From Candidatus Omnitrophota bacterium (GTDB taxonomy: Bacteria; Omnitrophota; Gorgyraeia; Duberdicusellales; 4484-171): 10,364 nt of DNA. Location of the stretch: NCBI GenBank assembly GCA_016939345.1, contig JAFGHG010000031.1:1-10364 (forward strand), given 5' to 3'. The notes under the pieces are model-generated. The model worked only from the letters and a program-made list of their open reading frames with translations. It made no database searches and had not been told where the DNA came from. The number at the start of each line of letters is the position of its first letter. Positions within the stretch are counted from its first letter, which is position 1. This document shows positions 5,864-10,364 of the stretch, piece after piece. The position numbers and the translations under genes were made by a program.

Positions 5864-6866
5864 AAGAAAGCACTCCTTTTATTTCAGCCAATAATTCTTC
5901 TTTGCTGAAAAAACGCTTTTCATTTTCAACCCTATGCACTAGCTCGGTTATTTTTTGGTTTAAGGGGGCCTGAATATTATGTTTTTTTGCCAATCTGGTT
6001 ATCTCGCCGTTTATATAATCAACTTCCGACTTTCTGCCCCGCTTGATGCTTTGTAATATCGAGCCATACAACGGCTCTTTGCTTAAGCCGCTTATGATTT
6101 TAGAAAAAATAGCAGCCGCTTCTTCAACCGGCATGGAAACCAAACCCTGCAACCGCTCCTTAGGATAATTAGGCAGACTATTTAATCTGATGCCGCTTTT
6201 AAGTACTACCTCATAGGCTTCGCGGTTAAGCAGTATGCTAAGGTTGGCTAACTCTAAATCAGCAAATGTCTCCTGCATGGATTTACCGATAATGGCCGCA
6301 AGGCAGTTATTTAAATTAACAAAGACTTTTAGGTATTTTGCCCCTTTTATCTCATCATCTATGGTTACAGCAAAAGATTTATTCAGCTGAGAAACTGCTT
6401 TCTCAAGACCTGCCACTTTACAGCCGAAAAAATTTCCCACAATAATCTCGTTTCCGAAATTATTGACTACTCTGTTAGGAGAATAAAAAGTTGCCCCAAA
6501 CATGACGATAGAAGTGATTATTTTTTCTTTGGCAAAGTGTCTGCTTAAAATCTCATCAGCTCCTATCCCATTCTGAGTGGTTAAAACCAATGCCCCTTTT
6601 AGATAACTTTTATTGGCCTGAATAACATCTTCTAAATCATCTATTTTTGTAGAAAAACAGGCTAAATCGATATTCTCATTAAGCCTATCGTCGACTTTTA
6701 CCTTAAAAATCTGATCTTTGCCTGAACCTGCAATAATCAGGCCTTTTTCAATTAAAGGCTCCTTTTGGTAATCACGGACAACTCCGCGGACATCGCAACC
6801 GTCTCTGGTTAAAAATCCCAGCATCAGTCCGCCTATTGCTCCGCAACCTAAAACTGCTATTTTCAT
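5850..6866 (-). CDS. Ketopantoate reductase family (ApbA/PanE-like) oxidoreductase
   Basis: A 338-residue NAD(P)H-dependent 2-ketoacid-reductase-like protein. The N-terminal Rossmann fold opens with GCGAIGG (7-13) and has Arg31 at the end of strand 2, where E. coli PanE binds the NADPH phosphate. Family residues follow: Lys74 in STK, QNG at 98-100, K180 and N184 in the KVFVNLNN helix, Ser269 and Glu281 in the C-terminal domain (YGSILQSIKRGRKSEVDYING). These match the K176, N180, S244 and E256 positions of PanE in kind, so the enzyme is probably catalytically intact. It is somewhat longer than the usual ~300 residues. In this operon it may reduce a polyketide-derived keto group or a keto-acid precursor rather than make pantoate; a pantothenate role supplying the phosphopantetheine arm cannot be excluded. 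Its start lies 18 bp after the preceding gene; the ribosome site is weak. Confidence 0.85.
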   Translation of the reverse strand: MKIAVLGCGAIGGLMLGFLTRDGCDVRGVVRDYQKEPLIEKGLIIAGSGKDQIFKVKVDDRLNENIDLACFSTKIDDLEDVIQANKSYLKGALVLTTQNGIGADEILSRHFAKEKIITSIVMFGATFYSPNRVVNNFGNEIIVGNFFGCKVAGLEKAVSQLNKSFAVTIDDEIKGAKYLKVFVNLNNCLAAIIGKSMQETFADLELANLSILLNREAYEVVLKSGIRLNSLPNYPKERLQGLVSMPVEEAAAIFSKIISGLSKEPLYGSILQSIKRGRKSEVDYINGEITRLAKKHNIQAPLNQKITELVHRVENEKRFFSKEELLAEIKGVLSYEVR

Positions 6867-6884
6867 TTAGCTCTGCTTTAAATC

Positions 6885-7145
6885 TTAATCCTTGGCATAT
6901 TCTGAATAATCAATACCCTGCTTGGACATCAGCCTCTTCATCATATCTTTGAATGCCGGAGGGACTTCCTGGAAAAAAGCACTGACTACGTCCTTTGCTT
7001 CCACGGCTGACGCATTCCTTTCCTGGGCTATTATTTCCGATTTTTCCTTTACCAGCTGTTCAGCTATTGAGCGGTGAAATTGAGGAAGCTGACTGATTAT
7101 TTCATCAAAATTTTTTTTAGCCTTTTCATCCCACTGCATATCCAT
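6885..7145 (-). CDS. Small DUF2621 / PCP-reductase-like helical protein
   Basis: An 86-residue soluble, charged, mostly helical protein. The pattern A.K.....I..LP.F.R..A......E..A.E.....V...DV...F....P........L....ID.S.Y resembles the C-terminal part of DUF2621 proteins and the PCP_red (protochlorophyllide reductase 57-kDa subunit) module as I remember them; conserved points here are Leu20-Pro21, Phe23, Arg25 and the closing GIDYSEY (76-82). The function of these families is poorly known. An AGGGG-type ribosome site lies about six bases before the first ATG; the second Met at residue 3 is an alternative start. The gene sits 18 bp upstream of the PanE-like gene and so belongs to the operon. 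It might be a binding partner of a redox enzyme, but nothing in the sequence proves it. Confidence 0.6.
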   Translation of the reverse strand: MDMQWDEKAKKNFDEIISQLPQFHRSIAEQLVKEKSEIIAQERNASAVEAKDVVSAFFQEVPPAFKDMMKRLMSKQGIDYSEYAKD

Positions 7146-7170
7146 ATTATGCCCCTTTTATTGTTGTAAT

Positions 7171-7200
7171 GGGTCGGGGCAAGCCCGCCCCTACATATTT
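7171..7200. repeat. GC-rich palindrome, copy 2
   Basis: A bulged stem built from GGGTCGGGGC and GCCCGCCCC, followed by CCCTACATATTT. It matches the palindrome at 5205-5236 through most of its length, with the same flanking ATGGG and CTACATATTT. The family resembles the GTAGGGGCGGGC-type intergenic palindromes of many environmental genomes. Confidence 0.7.
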
Positions 7201-7205
7201 TATTC

Positions 7206-7224
7206 GGGCGAGGAAACCTCGCCC
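7206..7224. repeat. Perfect 8-bp hairpin GGGCGAGG-AAA-CCTCGCCC
   Basis: A perfect 8-bp stem with a 3-nt loop, six bases after the second GC-rich palindrome. Neither strand has a T-tract next to it, so it is not a classical intrinsic terminator. It probably belongs to the same class of dispersed small palindromes; it could act as an mRNA 3'-end stabiliser between the phosphorylase-like gene and the DUF2621-like gene. Confidence 0.65.
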
Positions 7225-7228
7225 ATGC

Positions 7229-7256
7229 TTCTCTTACTATTCTCTACTCTCTACTT
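7229..7256. repeat. One-armed heptad repeat reaching into a coding end
   Basis: About four 7-bp units (TCTACTC-like on the plus strand) run from 7229 to 7256. The stop codon of the phosphorylase-like gene (7237-7239) lies inside, so its last residues, VESRE, are encoded by repeat units. No inverted partner arm is seen nearby. Confidence 0.65.
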
Positions 7257-7992
7257 TAGCTAGATTATCTATTACACCAAAGGCTAAATCGGTCATTTTC
7301 ATTTCGGCCTGAAAAAAACGAAAATCTGTAAAGCCCATCTGTCCGGTTATAAGGTTATCCGATACTGCACAAACTGCTCCTACTTTTCTGTTATTAAGGT
7401 TAGCAACTGTCACAAATGGCGATGTAACCATGTCCACAGCTATCGCTCCTTTTTCAATATAAGGATTGACTATTTCTTTTGTCTCTCTGAAAATCGCATC
7501 AGTTGTCCATATGCAGCCGCGGTGGACTTTGCCGGCCTGTTTAAAAACTCCTTCAATGGCATCGCTGACTATTGCGCTTGTTTTTGGCACATAATCATCT
7601 TCTACATAATAACGGGTGGTCCCGTCTCCGCGCAAAACATCAGTAACTAAAACGTAATCTCCGATATTGATATCCTGCCTTAAGGCCCCGCATGAACCAA
7701 GGCGGATAAAAGTATCTATTCCTCCAGCGCATAATATCTCGGTAACCAAAGCTGAATCCGGAGCATAAAAACCGCCGTTACCGACAGTAACTTTCCTGCC
7801 CTGATAATAACCAGTCCAAAAGGTGTATCCTAAAAAGGTAAAATTTTTTACATGGTTTTCCAATTTTTGAAGACACATCTGAGCCCGGTGCTGCTGGCCG
7901 CTGACTAAAGCGATATCGCCAAAATCGCCTTCCTTAAATTGCAATGAATATAATAGTTCTTTTGGGTCCATGTGCTTATCTCTTTGCATCAT
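7237..7992 (-). CDS. Nucleoside phosphorylase-I superfamily protein, divergent active site
   Basis: A 251-residue PNP/UDP family (PF01048) protein. Family landmarks are GSCGAL (99-104, phosphate/purine loop), a RGDGTTRYY segment at 121-129 akin to the R.EGTS..Y motif of uridine phosphorylases, WTTDAIFRET (162-171), and SDN (211-213) with Asp212 at the base-binding position. The ribose-binding Met-Glu motif is changed: it reads AVDMVTSPF, so Met188 is kept but Glu is Val189. Normal members cleave a nucleoside with phosphate or water; loss of the Glu suggests a different or absent ribose interaction. The ATG has a GAGGT site about six bases upstream; residues 2 and 8 are other possible Met starts. 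The C-terminal five residues come from a heptad repeat. Why it sits in a polyketide operon is unclear; it may act on a different glycosidic substrate. Confidence 0.82.
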   Translation of the reverse strand: MMQRDKHMDPKELLYSLQFKEGDFGDIALVSGQQHRAQMCLQKLENHVKNFTFLGYTFWTGYYQGRKVTVGNGGFYAPDSALVTEILCAGGIDTFIRLGSCGALRQDINIGDYVLVTDVLRGDGTTRYYVEDDYVPKTSAIVSDAIEGVFKQAGKVHRGCIWTTDAIFRETKEIVNPYIEKGAIAVDMVTSPFVTVANLNNRKVGAVCAVSDNLITGQMGFTDFRFFQAEMKMTDLAFGVIDNLAKVESRE

Positions 7993-8014
7993 AATTAAAC
8001 CTCTTTCTTTTTAT

Positions 8015-8086
8015 GGGTTTGGGGATTAGGGGCTGGGGCTTAGGGAAATTTTAATCCCTTATCCCTAAACCCTATTCCCTAGACCC
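8015..8086. repeat. Heptad-unit inverted repeat, TAGGGAT family, ligase 3' end
   Basis: Arms 8015-8046 and 8055-8086 (32 nt each) pair at 24 of 32 positions round an 8-nt loop. Both consist of 7-bp units, of the type TAGGGGC on the left and TCCCTAA on the right. The ligase stop codon (8065-8067) and its last six residues (GLGNRV) lie in the right arm. As transcribed RNA this is a compact, GC-containing hairpin, but without a U-tract. Confidence 0.88.
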
Positions 8087-9585
8087 TTGGTTAGCTTTGT
8101 TTTATCAATTTTTCCTGTCCTGTTTTTGGGAAGCTCTTCTAATAATTCAAAATAGTGTGGAATTTTGAAATGAGCAATATGCTCTTTCAAAAAATCTACA
8201 AGCTCTTGCTGATCTATGTTCTGGCCTTGATTTAAGGTGATAAAAGCCTTGGGCACCTCGCCGCGCATCTTATCAGGAACACCTATTACAGCTGCTTCTT
8301 TTACTTTAGGATTAGTCAAAAGCTTTTCTTCTACTTCAGCAGGAAAAACTATTTCGCCGGCTACTTTGATCATATCCTTTTTTCTGCCGACAATATAATA
8401 AAGCCCTTCCTCGTCAAAATAAGCAATATCTCCGGTCTTAAGCCAGACACCATCTATGAATACTTCTTTGGTCAAATCCTTTTCCCTATAATATCCTGGC
8501 ATTATAGGCTGGCCCTTTATCAATAGTTCGCCTTTCTGATGCAGATCAAGCTTATTGCCAAACTCATCGACTATTTTTACCTCTACATTAGGAGTAAATT
8601 TTCCTATGCTGCGTATCTTTTCATCGCCGGGAGGCGAAATAGTATTAGGCGCTGCGGTTTCAGTCATACCCCAGCCGTTAGCCAGTTTAGCATTAGGATA
8701 AGCCCGGTGAAAAAGCCGCAGGACCGCCGGAGAAGAAGGGGCTCCAAATACAACTGCATAGCGTAATGACGATAGATCAAACTTCTCGTATTCTTTTAAA
8801 GATAAAAGGGCAAAAAACATGGCCGGCACAATGCAAAAAACCGTAACCTTATAATTTTGAACATTTTTTAAAAATTCAAAAGGATGAAAACGCTCCATAA
8901 GCACAAGGCTTGAGGCAAAAGTAACAGTAAGCAGTATATAATCCAGGCCGCCTACGTGAGAGAAAGGAACTCCGCCGCATAAAAAAATATCATTGTTTGA
9001 AATACCTAGAAAATAATCAATTGCATAGGCTGGGTTATCCAGCTGGCTGTAATTAAGCATTACTCCCTTTGGATGGCCGGTAGAGCCTGAAGTGTAAAAA
9101 ATAGCAGCTAAATCAGAGTTCTGGTTTTGGGTTTGAGGTTTTAGGCTGCTTGCTGAACTCATTATCTCTTCCCAGAGAAAACAATCGTCTGATTTATAAT
9201 CAACTGTGATTATATGTTCTAAATTTGGGCAATCTTTTTTTATCCGGCCTATATCTACTGACTTTTTAGCTTGAGTAATCAAAACCCTGGCCTGGCTGTG
9301 GTTTAAAAAAGTTATAATCTCACTCTGGGTCAGCATAAAATCCATAGGCACAACAGACAAGCCTGAAGAAAAAATACCAAGGAAGCTGATTATTGCCTGG
9401 GGCGTATTAGATAGATAAAGGGCTACTTTATCGGATTTGGTGAGGCCTTTCGAAATAAGAAAATTAGCCAGCTTAAAGGAATTATCTTTAAGCTCAGAGA
9501 AGTCTATAGATTTTCCTTCAAAAAAAACAGCTGATTTGTTAGGATAATCCCGGGCCTGTTTTAGGAGTAATTCTTTGATATCCAT
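8065..9585 (-). CDS. ANL-superfamily acyl-CoA ligase / acyl-activating enzyme
   Basis: A 506-residue AMP-forming ligase with every core motif: the P-loop YTSGSTGHPKG (164-174), the adenine-binding GWGMTETA (304-311), the acid TGD (384-386), the hinge GRKKDMIK (400-407), the thiolation-state loop VAGEIVFPAEVEE (408-420) and catalytic Lys492 in NRTGKIDK. The overall look is of medium/long-chain fatty-acyl- or aryl-CoA ligases; the substrate cannot be read reliably. It makes an acyl-adenylate and then a thioester with CoA or possibly ACP. In this cluster it may activate an unusual starter acid or an intermediate, as a CoA ligase (AntG) works in the Photorhabdus anthraquinone type II PKS. It is the first gene of the train; no Shine-Dalgarno site is seen before its ATG. 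The last residues are encoded by a heptad repeat. Confidence 0.92.
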   Translation of the reverse strand: MDIKELLLKQARDYPNKSAVFFEGKSIDFSELKDNSFKLANFLISKGLTKSDKVALYLSNTPQAIISFLGIFSSGLSVVPMDFMLTQSEIITFLNHSQARVLITQAKKSVDIGRIKKDCPNLEHIITVDYKSDDCFLWEEIMSSASSLKPQTQNQNSDLAAIFYTSGSTGHPKGVMLNYSQLDNPAYAIDYFLGISNNDIFLCGGVPFSHVGGLDYILLTVTFASSLVLMERFHPFEFLKNVQNYKVTVFCIVPAMFFALLSLKEYEKFDLSSLRYAVVFGAPSSPAVLRLFHRAYPNAKLANGWGMTETAAPNTISPPGDEKIRSIGKFTPNVEVKIVDEFGNKLDLHQKGELLIKGQPIMPGYYREKDLTKEVFIDGVWLKTGDIAYFDEEGLYYIVGRKKDMIKVAGEIVFPAEVEEKLLTNPKVKEAAVIGVPDKMRGEVPKAFITLNQGQNIDQQELVDFLKEHIAHFKIPHYFELLEELPKNRTGKIDKTKLTKGLGNRV

Positions 9586-9616
9586 GAAAAATTAGGTAAA
9601 AGTAGTTAAATTAAAT

Positions 9617-9632
9617 TAGTAAAATTTTACTA
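9617..9632. promoter_or_regulatory. Perfect palindrome, candidate operator
   Basis: TAGTAAAATTTTACTA is a perfect 16-bp palindrome; allowing one mismatch it extends by about four more pairs on each side. It covers the -10 element and predicted start site of the minus-strand promoter, a usual place for a repressor operator. No regulator gene is in the window, so the binding protein is unknown. Confidence 0.55.
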
Positions 9633-9651
9633 TTTTTATGATTTTAGTCAA
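9624..9651 (-). promoter_or_regulatory. Predicted sigma-70-type promoter of the polyketide gene train
   Basis: On the minus strand, TTGACT (9646-9651, five of six to the -35 consensus) and TAAAAT (9624-9629, five of six to the -10 consensus) are separated by 16 bp. Transcription would start near 9617, giving a leader of about 32 nt before the ligase ATG at 9585. Confidence 0.6.
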
Positions 9652-9699
9652 GCCTTTTCTGGATCATAAGGTAAAATATTAAAATAAGCCTTGGTTTTA

Positions 9700-9727
9700 T
9701 TGTAAGTTTTATATTTTAAGCTATAAT
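9700..9727 (+). promoter_or_regulatory. Predicted promoter of the plus-strand glycosyltransferase gene
   Basis: A perfect TATAAT -10 box at 9722-9727 with TTGTAA (four of six) at 9700-9705, spacer 16 bp. The expected start site near 9734 is only about two bases before the ATG at 9736, so the mRNA could be leaderless. Confidence 0.5.
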
Positions 9728-9735
9728 GAGATTTA

Positions 9736-10364
9736 ATGCCGGAGTTTAAGTTTGACAAAAAATCACTCTTAATTGCTGTTTTTCTGGCTGGTTGTGTATT
9801 TTTGCTGCTCTTTTCAACCAGAGCCCTGTTTCTGACCGGAGACAGCATTAACTATGCTCTATCTGCAAAAAACGGCTCAAGCCTCTTTCACCCTCATCAT
9901 CTTTTATATAATTTATCGATAAGGAATTTTTTTCTTCTACTCAATAAACTGTCAATGGCCACAGACATTATATTGGCTGCTCAAATACACAACATATTTT
10001 TTTCAACAATATCTGTCTTATCAATTTTCTTCATAATCAAGAAATTAACCAGCTCTTATGTATTATCTGTTTTAGCCGGCATGTCTTTGCTTTTTTCCTT
10101 AGGGTTCTGGCGGCTTTCAACTCAGATTGAAACTTATATCCCTTCTCTGGCCTTTCTTAGCCTGATGATGCTTACCATAAGCAGTAAGGATAGAATGCTA
10201 AACACAAACCAGCTATTGATGATTGCTTTCCTGCAGGTTTTAGCTGTCCTTTACCATCAGATGAATATACTTTTCTTTATCCCGCTGATAATATATTTCT
10301 TTACCTTTCAAAGAAATAAAACAAAAAAAGCCTTGATCATAGCTGTTTTTCTACCCTGGGTATT
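9736..10364 (+). CDS. Multi-pass GT-C-type glycosyltransferase, N-terminal part (cut by window edge)
   Basis: The first 209 residues of an integral membrane protein run off the right edge. After a short charged N-terminus come a hydrophobic helix at about 11-28 and then a loop with GDSINYA (35-41) and FHPHHLLYN (51-59). This is the layout of GT-C / DUF2723 / PMT-like enzymes, in which an acidic residue in the first outside loop (Asp36) takes part in transfer from a polyprenyl-phosphate sugar. Further helices fall at about 86-101, 108-124, 134-149, 158-173, 176-191 and 198-209, and the ETYIPS segment (132-137) recalls the E.Y motif of the family. The start is the only ATG in frame before residue 74. 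It faces away from the polyketide train and is probably a separate transcription unit; a role in glycosylating the polyketide would be speculation. Confidence 0.75.
   Translation, partial: MPEFKFDKKSLLIAVFLAGCVFLLLFSTRALFLTGDSINYALSAKNGSSLFHPHHLLYNLSIRNFFLLLNKLSMATDIILAAQIHNIFFSTISVLSIFFIIKKLTSSYVLSVLAGMSLLFSLGFWRLSTQIETYIPSLAFLSLMMLTISSKDRMLNTNQLLMIAFLQVLAVLYHQMNILFFIPLIIYFFTFQRNKTKKALIIAVFLPWV

Noticed and set aside
7206..7224. Rho-independent terminator after the phosphorylase-like gene
   Set aside because: The 8-bp stem is perfect but no T-tract follows on either strand, and co-directional genes continue directly.
9648..9848. 66-residue minus-strand open frame at the right end
   Set aside because: It overlaps the plus-strand GT-C gene and its promoter, has low complexity and no domain features; the plus-strand frame gives clear membrane helices and family motifs.

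Overview
The window holds a co-directional minus-strand gene train of eleven genes, read from about 9585 down past base 1. Its core is a minimal type II (aromatic) polyketide synthase: ketosynthase KS-alpha, chain-length factor KS-beta and acyl carrier protein. A PF04199-type cyclase, a TcmN-type aromatase/cyclase and an MFS exporter (cut by the left edge) follow. Upstream of the core lie an ANL-superfamily acyl-CoA/acid ligase, a divergent nucleoside-phosphorylase-fold protein, a small DUF2621/PCP-reductase-like protein, a ketopantoate-reductase-like oxidoreductase and a protein made of two tandem TIGR04076-like domains. A plus-strand gene for a multi-pass GT-C-type glycosyltransferase begins at 9736 and runs off the right edge. 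The two directions diverge from an AT-rich region (9586-9735) with plausible sigma-70-type promoters on both strands and a perfect 16-bp palindrome over the minus-strand -10 element.

The DNA is AT-rich by eye, uses the standard code, has clear GGAG-type ribosome sites on several genes, and carries dense intergenic palindromes. This is unlike the GC-rich Actinomycetota in which type II PKS clusters are best known. I infer an uncultivated or environmental Gram-negative lineage such as Omnitrophota or a similar candidate phylum, but this is a low-confidence guess from style, not from a marker gene.

Proposed working model (inference): the ligase activates a starter or other acid; KS-alpha/KS-beta extend a poly-beta-ketone chain on the ACP; the TcmN-type aromatase closes the first ring(s) and the PF04199 cyclase a later ring; the PanE-like NAD(P)H enzyme and the TIGR04076-like protein may tailor the product; the MFS protein exports it. 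No SDR ketoreductase, malonyl transacylase or phosphopantetheinyl transferase is visible. TcmN/WhiE-type aromatases normally act on unreduced chains, so the missing ketoreductase is coherent rather than a gap.

A second layer is in the intergenic DNA. Five gaps between the genes contain short-unit repeats of 7-bp period, mostly arranged as ~30-nt inverted arms round an AT-rich core. The unit sequence differs between gaps (CTAGATA-like, CTATGGA-like, TAGGGAT-like, GTAGAGA-like) while the architecture stays the same, and the arms begin within a few bases of, or inside, the 3' ends of the genes. Two further gaps carry a GC-rich palindrome family. No gene-free stretch exceeds 300 bases.
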